Assembly: GCA_022410635.1 (NCBI GenBank)
Contig: JAJVDF010000207.1
Location: 1,448,803 to 1,512,802 of the forward strand
DNA from: Tretioscincus oriximinensis
Lineage: Eukaryota; Chordata; Lepidosauria; Squamata; Gymnophthalmidae
Length of the DNA: 64,000 nucleotides
Direction: 5' to 3'
Below, piece by piece: positions 31,900 through 43,292 of this stretch. A program made the translations under genes and the position numbers. Position 1 is the stretch's first letter. Every line of letters starts with the position of its first letter. A model generated the notes under the pieces. It searched no databases, was not told where the DNA came from, and saw nothing but the letters and a program-made list of their open reading frames with translations.

Positions 31900-32320
31900 T
31901 GGGTTAAACAAGAAACTTTATTTGAAAACTGCTGATACCTCTGGCTGTATTTCTGCCTACATGTTTCCACTCATAAAGCCGAAAGCAGAACATTAAAGCT
32001 GCAAGCATGTGAGGTTTTCCTACCGCAGTACTAGTATCATCATGATTAATCCGTTCCATGTGTTAATGGAGTTTATGCAAAGCACCCAGAAAAAAGATCC
32101 TTTGCCCCAGAATATTCTTTTGCTGTTGTTTTTCAAAATGGCCATNTCTGTAACCACAGAGGCGAGAAGTCTTCCTGTGAGCACAGATCTTTAACAGGAT
32201 TACCAGGATACCGCAAGAAGATGGTAGCACAAGACAAGGCAGAAATGCATACTGAGCATGCTCAGTATTCACTTCCTGATTACTTGTTTTGTCTGTTCTG
32301 CAGCTGGGTACTCAAGCATC
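31900..32320. mobile_element. Unclassified dispersed repeat with TACTGAGCATGCTCAGTA palindrome, copy 1
   Basis: Shares the GTGAGGTTTTCCTACCG start region, a GATCCTTTGCCCC block and the 18-bp perfect palindrome (32,251-32,268) with copies near 37,262-37,400 and 62,580-62,900. Non-coding. Confidence 0.55.
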
Positions 32321-32409
32321 TNAGATTTAATCTAGAAATCCCAGGCAATGTTATTGTGAAAATACTCTGGCCATTCAAGGAGTATGTTAATTCCAGCAGG
32401 AAGTTCTTT

Positions 32410-32590
32410 TTTTTGTTTTCCCGACATTGTGGAGCAGCCTCCCTCANAGATTCATCACCTCCATTGTATAGTTTCTGTCATTGCACCTGCTTAAAACTTA
32501 CTTCTTTACCCAGGTCTTTCACTCTTTTAACTTTCTCTATGTTTTAGCCTATCAGGGAGGNTGGATGGATTGGAAGGATGATTTATTTTA
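32410..32590 (+). mobile_element. L2-like LINE 3' fragment
   Basis: Sequence resembling the degenerate ORF2 end and 3' UTR of the L2-like family (CTTAAAACTTACTTCTTTAC, then a TCAGGGAGG block). Family assignment is tentative. Confidence 0.35.
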
Positions 32591-32599
32591 AATACGTTA

Positions 32600-32850
32600 A
32601 TATTTATTTATTTATTATTTATTTATTTGTACTTATATCCCACCCTATACCCAAAGGGTGGTACACACAGCTTTTGTTGCTTTCTCCACAACAGAGACCC
32701 TGTGAAGTAGGTGGGGCTGAGAGAGTTCCAAAGAACTGTGACTAACCCAAGGTCACCCAGTTGGCTTTCATGGAGGAGTGGGGAATTGAACCGGGAAACT
32801 GCCAGATAAGAGTCTAACACTGTAACCACTACACCAAACTGTGTTTATGT
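32600..32850 (-). mobile_element. tRNA-derived SINE (family 2), near full length, with LINE-like tail
   Basis: On the minus strand it reads GTGTAGTGGTTACAGTG, a perfect B box GGTTCAATTCC (complement at 32,782-32,792), a body with CCTTGGGTTAGTC, and the tail CCTTTGGGTATAGGGTGGGA then (AAAT)n. The tail closely resembles the L2-like LINE end at 49,360-49,425. Other copies: 28,925-29,050, 39,870-40,025, 44,350-44,530 (all minus) and 47,635-47,790, 53,360-53,620 (plus). Confidence 0.8.
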
Positions 32851-32854
32851 TGAT

Positions 32855-33960
32855 ATTTATTATTTAACATAATCTGCATTAACAAACCAAATCATGGCAA
32901 TCTGCCTTCTAACTGAGGTGACTAAACAAAATAGCTGTCCATCATCTTGAAGGCCTGTGAATGGCCGATTGCCACAATGGGTATTGTCAACCTTCCTTCC
33001 TGAGACCCATCACAGGCAGCTCCCCTTGAACCGACCGCAAAGTCACCCCCCTGCAGTCTCTTACTGTTGCAGCCCCACGCTGCAGGCCAGAACCACCCAG
33101 CTGGAGCATCCACAAAAGTAACCCATTTGCGAACTTTTGCTACTGTCCCTGGGACATGTTGGAGAAGAATGGAATATAAATTTACTGTACTTACAATGTT
33201 CAGGTAGACCTCTCTTTACCAGATCCCACTTTAAAAGCTAATACTGTTACAAGCCCTCAGCTTTATAAGCCATTCTCCTTAAACTGAGTGCTAAATAATG
33301 CATTAGTTCTATTGCTTGACTTACCTTGAAATGTCAGAGGCTACCTGAGAAAATAAAATAAAAGAACTGCATGTCTGATAAACAGCATTTGTGTTTGACT
33401 GATCAGGACCACAGAGGAATGTTGGGAACAGGCAGGTTACAAAGTTCCATCCTGAATTTCCGTGTTGTAAGACCTGCCAAACAGAGCAGATCTTGATATA
33501 TTCTATTGCTGAAGAGACAACCCTGCATTGTAGCTGACCTCGGAAAAGATCTTTCTGTCCTAACATGTTCTGTCTAAATTTCATACAAGCTTGCCATTGC
33601 TCGATAATCCAGCTCCAGTGACCATAAACTGTCTTACTGATTCACATTCTTCATGCCTTCAGTCATCCCAGTGTAGCACATCAAAGACCTCGGCACCCCA
33701 CAGTTACCAAGGTGATCTACAGTGGACACCTGTTGCCCTTGAGCACTGTCTGTTTCCCCTCTGATAGCGACTCAGATCACCGTATTATGGAGCTACACNG
33801 AGCCAAAGCCAGACACTCCTCTCTGCCCTATCTGAGTTCAAATCATTTGCAGCCTGGCATTGTGAGAATTCTAGCTGCTTACTGTGGTCAANCTGGCCTG
33901 CTTTCTAAGAATCCTTTCAGGCCTCTGCCCCCTGGATTCCCAGCAGATCATATTCTAACT
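32855..33960. other. Intergenic sequence, no gene seen
   Basis: Non-coding, moderate GC. Short open frames on both strands have no recognisable domain. Confidence 0.5.
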
Positions 33961-34099
33961 AAGGCAGGTTTGGGATGCCAGAGATCTTTAAAATACTGCA
34001 TAGTTATGTTTCCTCTGACTTAGATTACTGGTCAAATTGCTTAAAATGGAACAGGGGGAGGGGATCCTGCCATCCAGCTATATCCAGCAGCATCTATAA

Positions 34100-34345
34100 T
34101 TTCAGTCTTGGAAGATGGTGTTTAAGAGGTGATNTGTTTGAAATATATAAAATCATCCATGGGATGGATAAGGTAAACAGAGAAAAATTATTTTGTCTAT
34201 CACCCAACACTAGGACCAGGGGGCATTCCTTGAAACTGACAGGCAGAAGAGTTAGGACAAACAAGGGAAAGTATTTTTTCACTCAGAGGGTCATTGGTCT
34301 GTGGAGTTTACTTTGAAAGAAGGTGGTGGTAGCTTCAGGCTGCAT
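34100..34345 (+). mobile_element. CR1 subfamily A fragment
   Basis: The translation has FEIYKIIHGMDKVNREKLF, RTRGHSLKLTGRRVR and FTQRVIGLWSLL, the same block as the copies at 34,673 and 41,478. Confidence 0.8.
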
Positions 34346-34454
34346 AGGATTAAAGGTGTATCATAATGCAGCTTTCAGGTAAAATTTGGGAAATAAGAGT
34401 GATAGGTTTTTCTGAGGCAGAAGAACGTAAGAGCGAGAAAAATGCCCTGCTAGA

Positions 34455-35150
34455 TCAGGTCATAAGAACATAAGAACACAAGAAGAGCCATACTGGACCA
34501 TGCCACAGCCCATCAAGTCGAGCATTCGGTCTCACACNGAGGCCCATCAGATGCACCTGGGCANTCTGAACAGAGGAAAGCAAAATATGCACCTGTTCAT
34601 GATTCCCTGCAAATGGTATTTCAGGAGTCCTGCCTGTTGCTCCATCCCGGAGGCAACATCCAGACATCCATCCTAATACCCATTTATACCCATGGTGTCC
34701 ATAAAACTATCTAGTCCTGTCTTGAAGCTATCCAAGCTGTTAGCTACCACTACCTCTTCAGGAAGTAAATTCCACAGGCCGATGACCCTCTGAGTGAAGA
34801 AATAATTTCCTCTGTCTGTTCTCACTTTTCTGCCCATCAGTTTCAAGGAGTGCCCTCTGGTCCTAGTGTTGTGTGATACGCTCGTAGAGAAAACATTTTT
34901 TTCTCTATTCATCCTATCCATCCCATTCATGATTTTGTACATTTCAGTCAGATCACCTCTCACTTTTTGAGGCTGAAGAGGCCCAGACCTTGCAGCCTGA
35001 CTTCATAAGGGAGGTGCTCCAGACCCTTGATCATTCTTGATGCCCTTTTCTGCACTTTCTCTAGTTCCACAAATCCCTCTTGAGATGTTGTAGAATATTG
35101 TGGAAAAAGCTCATCTAGTCCTCTAACATCCTGTATCACCCAGTGGTCCA
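34455..35150 (-). mobile_element. CR1 subfamily A, 3' end and ORF2 C-terminus
   Basis: The minus-strand frame 34,963-34,673 is clean: LTEMYKIMNGMDRMNREKN, RTRGHSLKLMGRKVR, FFTQRVIGLWNLLPEEVVV, SFKTGLDSFMDTMGINGY. Upstream (34,960-35,151) [20 protein letters not shown] is in a shifted frame. The 3' tail reaches about 34,458 with the TTCTTATG-type end. Confidence 0.88.
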
Positions 35151-35154
35151 CCCA

Positions 35155-35600
35155 TTGCTTCTCTGGCTATCCCAAGCAGAGGATGAAGCAAATTATATGC
35201 ACTGTATTGGCAAATATATTTGCTCCTGCCTCCAGTCACTTGGGTGGGTGGGAAAGCAAATACTTTTGGCAATATAGTGTTTGTTTCTGTTGGTTATTGA
35301 CAGAAGCATGAAAATATGCAGGCAAACCAGTAGATGGCATTATGTCTGCAATTTTACAATCCTACCCTAGGCGTTCTCTGCTGCAGGAAACATCATACAA
35401 GTCATGACAATAAATGAAATCATCACATCCGACAGAAAACATGGATACTGTAGATGTATGAAAGTAATTGATTGCCTGCGATGACTTTTATCTGACTGGC
35501 GTTGTGCTGCTCTAGATAGCACAGGGAATTAGGCAAAACCTTTTTGCATATAAGGTTTTTAGACCATTCATGCACTTACCATGCTAAATCTGTATTAATA
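35155..35600. other. Intergenic sequence with CTCF-core-like motif
   Basis: Non-coding. CCAGTAGATGGC at 35,327-35,338 fits the CTCF core pattern CCASYAGRKGGC. Confidence 0.5.
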
Positions 35601-35810
35601 AAACCTGATTTGCTGGACCCAGGTCAGTGCTGGGAATCGCGCGAGCATCTCATACTTTTTGTGAGATTGTCCACTCTTTTTATGAAGCATGAATTCTTGT
35701 ACAGCAATGTATGATAAATATGCTGGGGCATCATTGCAATGCCTGAGATTTTTGGGCTCTCGCTGGAAAAGTCCCATTGCTTTCATTCGCTATAATAGTG
35801 CACATTTATA
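35600..35810. mobile_element. Degenerate relative of the GTGTTGGGAG terminal-repeat family
   Basis: Has AGTGCTGGGAATCGCGCGAG on the left and a CTCGCTGGAAAAGTCCCA right part, similar in layout to 29,337-29,622, but it lacks the TGATGTCA octamers. Confidence 0.4.
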
Positions 35811-35889
35811 TTAAGCAGTCTGAACNACTTTAGACCGAAGGCAGTGTTTGCTACCATGCATATTTGATACATATTCAGTGCAGCTATTT

Positions 35890-36436
35890 TAGACTGACCA
35901 GATTTTCTGAGACCCAAACCGGGGTAATTAATATTAATGCTAATTTGCATATTCATAAATATGCAAATTACCCACCAACATGCATTCCCTTCCAAAATTC
36001 CCGCCCGAGAAATCAGTGAAGCATGTGAGAATTTTTTTAACTGTGCGAGAATTTTTAAACTGAGAATTTTTGGAGTACATCAGAATTTTTTTATTTTTTT
36101 ACAGAGAGGAAGGTGCCTTCAGAAGCTGACTCCAGTTGCCAGAACCCCCTAGTGGTGGTGCAGCAATTTAAAAAAAAAAGTGTGCGAGAAAGTTTTGAAG
36201 TGTGAGAGAATTTTTATTTTTTACTGAGGGGAGGGTGGCTTCAGGAGCTGGTCTCAGATGCCACAGCCCCCTAGTGGTGCTATAGTGAATTTTTCCCCAA
36301 AAAATATTTTTTAAAAATATTTTTTAAATATTTTTCTTCCTCAGTAAAAACTGGGGAAATGGCACACCCCCTGGGAGGGTGGGGTAGACACCCCCAAACC
36401 GGGTTCCCCCCCAAAAGGGGGCATCTGGTCAGNCTA
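35890..36436. mobile_element. Fold-back element, long form, copy 1
   Basis: Ends TAGACTGACCAGAT and ATCTGGTCAGNCTA; inverted arms with an extended A/T-rich interior. Target duplication candidate: AGCTATTT (35,882-35,889) and AGCTATGT (after GGTCAGNCT). Two CCCCCTAGTGG blocks, at 36,144-36,155 and 36,266-36,277 (minus), resemble CTCF cores; the second is a full match. Confidence 0.82.
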
Positions 36437-36549
36437 GCTATGTCCATGCTCATTCAAAGCTGATTGAGATATGGATTCATTACAGCAAGTACGAATGGAA
36501 TACCGATTAATACATCAGGCAAAGTAATCCTCTCTACCTTGATCAGGCG

Positions 36550-36900
36550 ACATCTAGAGTCTTGTGTTCAGCAATTTTAAAAGGGCATTGATAAACCATT
36601 GTAAGGAGAGTTGGAAAGATGGTGAGTGCTCTGGAAATGAAGAATGGTTAAAGGAGCCAGGGAGGTTTAGTATTCAAAAGAGAAAACAAAGATATCTGAA
36701 GGGTTGTCTCAGAACAGGGGGATCAGCTCTGTCTCATTGGAACATGGAAGGGCTAGAGAGCACCAGGATGAAACTTCAAGGGAGTTGATACAGATTAGAT
36801 ATCAGAAAAAACTTTTTGACAATAAGGACAAACAACAACCAATGGAACAGCTTGCCACAAGTGTGATGAATTGCCACAAGTTGAAAGTCTTCAAATGAGG
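36550..36900 (+). mobile_element. CR1 subfamily B fragment
   Basis: Blocks matching the CR1 ORF2 end: a degenerate KRKQRYLKGCLR stretch, then RMKLQGS...IRYQKKLFDNKDKQQPMEQLA, as in the copies at 1786-2590 and 50,585-51,056. Frame-broken. Confidence 0.7.
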
Positions 36901-36904
36901 CAAA

Positions 36905-37260
36905 TGTTTTTCAGTGAAAATTTCTGGGTTAAATCCCTCAAGGACTAGCCAGAAACCAGAAGCTGACCCAAGGATCGCAATCCCTGGTTTAGACAAGTGA
37001 AAATTTGTGCAAAAACAGTGGGGTTTTTTAAAAACAAAAAACAACCAGACACTGTGTAGCTCCTCCATTTCCCGCCCTATCAGGCCACTGAATCGGGGCC
37101 AAAATGCGGCATGAAAGAAGGGAAAACAGTGAAGTGGATTTAGGGCCCCTCCACACAATGTGTTAAAATTCACAATAGTTTTAAAATACAGAATAACCCA
37201 ATCGGGGGTTCACGCACAGTACCCTCATCCTTTCGCAAACAAGCCATTACAAAACCTTTA
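36905..37260. other. Intergenic sequence, no gene seen
   Basis: Non-coding; no repeat identified. Confidence 0.45.
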
Positions 37261-37261
37261 G

Positions 37262-37480
37262 ATCCACATGGAACAGTCAAGATGACTAAAACCAGAAAAT
37301 AAATACTGANCATGCTCAGTATGCAACTCTGCACTGTCTTGTTCTAGTGTCTTCTTGTGGTATCTTGCTGAACCTGTTCAGGATCTGCACACAGAAGTAG
37401 GCTTCTTGCCTCCGTGGCTGCAGGCATGGCTATTTCGTAAAAACGAAAGAATATCACGGGGCAAGGGACATCTTTTCCAG
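37262..37480. mobile_element. Palindrome-bearing dispersed repeat, copy 2
   Basis: Contains TACTGANCATGCTCAGTA at 37,303-37,320 and the complement of the GATACCGCAAGAAGA block at about 37,355 found at 32,208-32,222. Orientation is opposite to copy 1. Confidence 0.5.
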
Positions 37481-38245
37481 GTGTGACTGCAGCCTTGGAG
37501 ATTTTTAAACCTTTTTTTTATATACTTGTATTGTTGTCTAGCCAGAATTTTTTATTCTTCTTTTGCAGTTTGAAAGCAGAGCTCCCATCCTTCTCACACT
37601 ACGTTAACTAGCCTTCAGTTTTGCTGCTAGGTGTACATTTAAAGTGATATATCTCTTTCTCTCAACTGTTCTAGGCCTGCTCTAGGTTTGCGCCAGGGAT
37701 GGCTGGCCTCTGGGTTCGTTGGGTCTGGCAATCCCCAGTGATTAAAACCAGTGATAAAATATCCACAGTAAACAATGGAGAAGCATTGGCCAATCATAGG
37801 CCTTCATAGAAAAGCTACCAAGAAATCAAAAAGCTCCATGCAGCTTTTTTTACTGACAAAAGGGGTCGCCGATCCCAGGACCAATGGGAGGGCTGCCTCT
37901 GACTGCCCTGGGAGGAGCTACAGTCTCTCTCTGTCTTGGTGGAGGAGCCATTTTGTTCAACTCACAGAAAACGCAACAGCAGGATGCCTCCCAGCCCTGA
38001 GTCCCCAAGGCCCCTTCCCAGCTTTCCTGAGGCTAGGGAAAGGGCTGCCAGGGCAGGGGAGGGAAAGATCAACCCACCAGCCCCCTTTGTAGCTTTTCTG
38101 AAGCTGGAGAAACCTCCGCTCTCCTGCTTCAAAGAAGCTAAAGAAAGGGCTGCAGAGGAGCATCAGGGTTTCCCTCCCTTGCCTTTGCAGCTGTCCAGGC
38201 AGGGAGAGAAAAACCCAGCCCCTTTCGTAGCTTTTCTGAAACGGT
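37480..38245. other. Intergenic sequence, GC-richer, no gene supported
   Basis: 37,775-38,245 has overlapping open frames on both strands with Pro/Arg/Gly bias and internally similar 60-110 bp blocks (TTTCGTAGCTTTTCTGAA at 38,082 and 38,222). The blocks look like an imperfect duplication, not a domain. No homology recognised. Confidence 0.45.
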
Positions 38246-38249
38246 AGAA

Positions 38250-38930
38250 ACCTCCATTCTAGTCCTTCCATGTGCCAATGAGAACAATGCTGATCCCACT
38301 GCTTTGTGACAGCCTTTCAGATATTTGTAGACAGCTATCAGGTCTCCTCTCAGTCTTCTCTTCTGCACACTAAATACACTCAGATCCTTTAACCGTTCCT
38401 CATAGGATGTGGTTTCCAGTCCACATACCATCCTTGTAACTCTCTTTTGAACTTGCTCTAGTTTATCAATGTCCTTTTTCAATTGGGGCTTCCNGAACTG
38501 AACATAGCATTNCTAGTGTGGTCGTACCAAAGTACTGTAGAGAGGAATAATTACTTCACGTGAGCGAGATTCTATGCTCCTCTAAATACACCCCAGGATT
38601 GTATTTGCCTTTTTTGCAGCTGCTTCTCCCTGTTGACTCATGTTTAGTCTGTGATCCACCACTACATCCAGGTCTTTTTCACCTGGGTTGCTTCTCAGAC
38701 ATATTCCTTCCATTCTTTATTTTTTGTTTTTCTTTTCCCCCCCCCCCCCCCCCGCACAATGTAGGATCTTGCATTTCTCTCTATTAAAGACCATTGTGTT
38801 CGTTTCAGCCCATTGTCCCAGTTTGTCTACATCTTTTTGAATCCTTTATTTATCTTGTTTAGTATTAGCAACACCTCCCAACTTTGTGTCATCAGCAAAT
38901 TTGATAAGTTTTCCTAAAAATGTATTTTAT
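38250..38930 (-). mobile_element. CR1 subfamily B, ORF2 C-terminus
   Basis: The minus-strand frame 38,482-38,250 reads IDKLEQVQKRVTRMVCGLE, SYEERLKDLSVFSVQKRRLR and GDLIAVYKYLKG. It is frame-broken upstream to about 38,930, where a C-rich run (38,739-38,754) interrupts it. Confidence 0.88.
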
Positions 38931-38959
38931 AAATCACTTGCTCAATTTACACCCAGATT

Positions 38960-39110
38960 CAGGGATTGGGGGGAAAGGGTGGAAGAAAGGGGAAGGATGG
39001 AAGAAAAGAAGGAAGGAAGGAAGGAAGGAAAGGAGGAAGAAGGATAAAAGGAAAGAGCAAGAAGGAAGGAAGGAAGGAAAGCGTAGGAAGGAAGGACAAA
39101 AGAGGTGTAA
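38960..39110 (+). repeat. Purine-rich (GGAA)n tract
   Basis: Imperfect GGAA/AAGG repeats. They create Lys/Arg-rich or Phe/Leu-rich open frames with no gene significance. Confidence 0.85.
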
Positions 39111-39330
39111 CTTCCTGTCCCTCTCCTAGAAGTGATGTCACTTCCTGTCCCACCCCCGGAAGTGATGTCAAAAAAATTAGGGGGCATGTAAAGTGCACAC
39201 AAGGCACTCCTCTATGCAACGTTTGCACTGATTCTGCACCCCACCAGTCAAAAACTGCACCAGCCGTCACTGGTTTGCGCCCTACATAAATGCCGGAAGA
39301 TAACTTCTGAATTCCTGGCAAGGGGTATTT
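39110..39330. mobile_element. CRE-motif repeat, copy 4
   Basis: Two TGATGTCA octamers (about 39,133 and 39,166) with CTTCCTGTCCC spacing blocks and a GCAACGTTTGCAC block. Confidence 0.55.
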
Positions 39331-39790
39331 TGCAGAAAGTCCCTGCTTCTGCTAGAGCCTGGGCTATGGGTCAATGTTCAGAAATCTCGGTTGTAACAGC
39401 AAGAATGTAGACATGCGGAAAGTGTCTTCTTTTTTTACTTTAAGCACTTATAAAACTTTAAATATGATTAATAAATAAGCAGATTTCTCAGACAGAGATG
39501 AGAATGTTGCTCTGACCTTTGCATGAACTTCAAAAAGTGTAAGGGACTATAGCAAAGCTGCTAAGTGGGCTGGAAAACAAAAATTTCTCCAATGGCTTCT
39601 TGGTGAGTCTCACAGCACAAGCTTTCAAAAACATCAGTCCGTGTAGATAATTCTGCTGACAGGTATAACATGCTAATGAGCTGACTGTAGAGATCTAAAA
39701 CTGAATATCTTATATCTTATAAGAATTATACGTAAAGGGAAAAAGTTCACTATGCTGAGGGTTGGATGAAAACTTCTGAAAGCAAGGAAC
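39330..39790. other. Intergenic sequence, no gene seen
   Basis: Non-coding and AT-rich. Confidence 0.5.
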
Positions 39791-39794
39791 TTAA

Positions 39795-39837
<43 letters not shown>
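39795..39837 (+). repeat. (CAT)14 microsatellite
   Basis: Uninterrupted trinucleotide run. It reads as poly-Asp on the minus strand, which explains an apparent open frame there. Confidence 0.95.
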
Positions 39838-39839
<2 letters not shown>

Positions 39840-39869
39840 TTCTCCTTTTACCAAAGAGCAATGCACATA

Positions 39870-40025
39870 GCTCATTTTTTTCTACAACAGACACCCTGTG
39901 AAGCAGGCAGGGTGAGAGACTTCTAAAGAACTGTTATTGACCCAAACTCACCCAACTGGTTTCATGGAGGACTGTGGAATCAAACAGGTGAAAGTCCAAC
40001 ACTAACCATTTCACCAAATTGGCTG
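39870..40025 (-). mobile_element. tRNA-derived SINE (family 2)
   Basis: Complement of the SINE body (ACAGACACCCTGTGAAGCAG, TCACCCAACTGG) ending at the tRNA-like head near 40,025. The 3' tail is interrupted by the CAT repeat region. Confidence 0.6.
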
Positions 40026-40029
40026 TCCA

Positions 40030-41430
40030 GTTCTATGCTGGTTCCTCGAACGCCACATTCATCTGAGCCTTCCCCAAGGCAAACATTCTATCGCTTGAGG
40101 AATGGTCCAGGAACAACATTTTTGCACTTTCATGGGTGCTTTAAAGTGAGGAGCTGGGGCTCTGGACAGGCTTCAACGGTACAGTCATTTGCAGTTTCTG
40201 GATCTCCCTGCAAAGTCTGAGACTGTCCTGGGTCCTGCATTTAGACTCCGTAATGATGTGGGTGAGCCATCCTCATCTTTTGCAATGCTGCAATAGAAAT
40301 GTTCCAGCACACAAATGTAAGTGGCCTTAATTGTTCCTGTTCTTTGCCAACCTTGGTGTGGAAATTATTCTTCACTGATAAGTGCGAATTTGACCTAAGA
40401 AAGTAGAGGAATATGGATTTTGCCCCATGGAAGAGCACTGATCCATAGACCTTCTCATTGCACAGAGCATCCTTCCCATTTGTTTCCATCTCCCAGATAG
40501 TAGTAGTGGTGGTGGTGTGGTAGTANTAGTAATAGTAGTAGTAATAGTAGTAGTAATAGTAGTAATAGAGCAGTAGTAAAGAAGAAGAATGCTATAAGAA
40601 TCAAAGCAACTGAAGAGAGCATTGTATATTTCTTTAAGAAAAAACAGTAAATGTATCAAAACATTGCATTTTTTTAAAACAAATGAAATCTAGATGCCTG
40701 TAGGGTCTAGCTGTCACCACCCTACATACGTACAAAGGATGGAGGAACAGCCTCGTTAGGGATCTCTCTAAAACACATTATCATGTGCCCTGAGTGATGC
40801 TTCTGACAACCTAGAAAAGAAACAGAGAAGAAAACCTCATGCCAGCCCACAAAGGACCATGCTAAAGCGACATAACCTACTTTCTTCCCCTGTTTCCTGG
40901 CAAACGCACAGTTACGATAGCAACAACGCACAATATTAGCGCAAGCTCCAGATCGGGCAGAAGCAAATCAAGGCAATTCAAATGGACTGTTGTCTGCTCC
41001 AGTGTCGTCCATTCTGCTTCATAATACTAATCCTGAATGACTTCACTCAATGATGGGGTGTCTTGAGCTCATACACACCTGGGCATTTCGGCTTCTAGGC
41101 ATTCATGCACGTTCGTACATGCAAGCTCCTTTAGGGGAATACCATAGCATATTATCGTGATATAGTCCAGGGGTGAGGGGGGATGCCTAATAGTTGGATT
41201 GATGTACACCTGGACCAAGTTTGTTAAGAATTAGGAGTTAAAATGCTCAGTGATGACCAAGGGGTTTCAGGTATATGCAGTAGCATAGGTACCATTAATC
41301 AAAACTATAGCCAGCCCAGTTGTTTTTGAATCCAATTGGTTGAACATATAAGAACTAGGCTCTTTCATGCATTTACCATGTTATTTTTTTTTCTTAAATC
41401 CAGATTGATTTGGATTAGCTGTTGCTATTC
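40030..41430. other. Intergenic sequence with (TAG)n microsatellite
   Basis: An imperfect (TAG)n run occupies about 40,499-40,575. The rest is non-coding, no recognised repeat. Confidence 0.5.
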
Positions 41431-42202
41431 TTATTTGTATTAAGCAGGTTACAGCAGTAGCAAAAAAGACAAATTCCATGTTGGGGATAATTAGGAAAGG
41501 AATCGAAAACAAGTCAGCAAATGTTGTTTTGCCTCTTAATAAATCTGTGGTGAGGCCACATTTGGAATACTGTGTTCAATTCTGGTCACCACATATCAAG
41601 AGGGATATTGTGGAACTAGAGAAGGTGCAGAAAAGGGCAACAAGAATGATCAAGGGTCTGGAGCACCTCCCTTATGAAGTCAGGCTGCAATGTCTGAGCC
41701 NCAAAAGGCGACATTTGAGAGGTGATCTGATTGAAGTGTACAAAATCATGGATGGAGTAGACAGGATAAATAGAGAAAAAATGTTTTCTCTATCACAAAA
41801 CACAAGGACCAGAGGGCACTCNTTAAAACTGATGGGTTGAAAAGTGAGAACAGACAAAGGAAAGTTATTTTTTCACCCAGAGGGTCACCGGCCTGTGGAA
41901 TTTACTTCCTGAAGAGGTAGTGGTAGCTAACAGCTTGGATAGTTTCAAGACAGGACTAGACAGGTTTATGGACACCAAGGGTATAAATGGATACTAGGAT
42001 GGATGTCTGGATGTTGCCTCCAGGATGGAGCTACAGGCAGGAATCCTGAAATATCATTTGCAGGGAGTCATGAGCAGGCGCATATATTGCTTTCCTCTGT
42101 TCAGACTGCCCAGGTGCATCCGGTGGGCCTCTGTGTGACACATAATGCTGGATTTGATGGGCTGTGGCCTGATCTAGTTTTGCTCTTCTTATGTTCTTAT
42201 AT
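41430..42202 (+). mobile_element. CR1 subfamily A, longest copy, ORF2 C-terminus plus 3' tail
   Basis: Frame 41,478-41,840 includes [72 protein letters not shown] and RTRGH. A frameshift near 41,840 precedes FHPEGHRPVEFTS-type sequence. The 3' tail (42,090-42,202) ends in CTTATGTTCTTATA. Segments of the RT thumb and C-terminal region only; 5' truncated. Confidence 0.9.
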
Positions 42203-42204
42203 TA

Positions 42205-42900
42205 GAAAGCACTGGAGTCAGGACAATCCCAATTTGATATGTGCTCATTGCAGTCATGTCCAAACTCACTTCAATCTGCTCTATGTACAAGTGTACCATT
42301 GCTTAATCTGGAGTAGGACAGCACTGAAACAGATATGGTACTGATTTATATTGTCTACTGCTCTCATGTAGTTGTGATCCGAACATAAAAAAAGAGAGAG
42401 CTGTGCATATTCAATGGCTACTCTCTAGAAGAGAAGACTTTTCACCAGGTGTAGCTTTTAATCACTATTTTATCCCTATTAAAGGTGCAAAGTTCTTGGT
42501 TTTTATTTGGGAACCCTGCACTAGCCCCAGTTGGATGATATGACAAGGGAGCTCCTTAATCCAAATTACTGGATACATTAAGTGCCTTAGANAAATCCTG
42601 CTGCTGGACTGGACCATATCCTGTTTCTTTTGAGCATTTCAAGCAGAAAACAAAGNCAAAACCTTCATCTACACTTCACCTGCTCTCAATTCCCTGCAAT
42701 TCTCTCAATCCACCTTCATAGGATTGAACAACTGTATCATAGTTCAACTTTCCAGGTTAACTAGATGCTCAGTTTATTGTTGAGCTTTTATTTCTCTCTG
42801 CAGGTTGCAATGTGGGAAAGCAGAAATTAGTGCTTTTTTCCCTCTTGGAGTCCATTTTATCCTCCTTATGCCCTTATTATAAGAACCAGTATATATAATT
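42205..42900. other. Intergenic sequence, no gene seen
   Basis: Non-coding; no recognised repeat. Confidence 0.5.
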
Positions 42901-42904
42901 AAAT

Positions 42905-43165
42905 GAGTATGAAAAGTTCAACATTCCGAGATACAATCAATGATGGGGCTCAGAACTTGATGAATTGGTGAAGGAAAGGAAGGAAAGGAGAAAAAAAGGA
43001 AAGAAAGACAGAAGGAAAGGAAAACAGAAAGAAAGAAGGAACAAAATGAAGAAAGAAGCAGCAATTGAAAGAGGAATGGGATGGGGCAAGGGAGGGAGTG
43101 AATGGAGGCATGGATGGGAGCATGGGGGAGGAGGGGCTAGAGCTTATTAGTGTAATGCAATGGGC
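42905..43165 (-). repeat. Composite (TTCC)/minisatellite repeat, minus copy
   Basis: Reverse complement of the 12,940-13,490 family: GTTCAACATTCCGAGATAC at the left, one degraded 38-bp unit, a purine-rich run, and the TGTAATGCAATGGGCTAATT end. Confidence 0.7.
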
Positions 43166-43189
43166 TAATTCAGCTAACATAGATGTAAA

Positions 43190-43292
43190 TAGAAGGAAAA
43201 GGAAAAGGAAAAGGAAAAGGAAAAGGAAAAGGAAAAGGAAAAGGAGCAGGAGCAGGAGCAGGAGCAGGAGGAGGAGGAGGAGGAGGAGGAGA
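43190..43292 (+). repeat. Compound (GGAAAA)n(GGAGCA)n(GGA)n microsatellite
   Basis: Three successive purine repeats join the composite repeat to the 3' end of the neighbouring SINE, whose (GAA)-type tail probably seeded them. Confidence 0.9.

Noticed and set aside
32770..32850. Possible tRNA gene on the minus strand
   Set aside because: Good B box, but the unit is one of at least six SINE copies and does not fold as a tRNA by eye.
37775..38245. Possible coding exon in GC-richer DNA
   Set aside because: Frames are open on both strands, sequence blocks are internally duplicated, and no domain is recognisable.
38920..39129. Lys/Arg-rich and Phe/Leu-rich open frames
   Set aside because: Produced by the GGAA purine tract on either strand.
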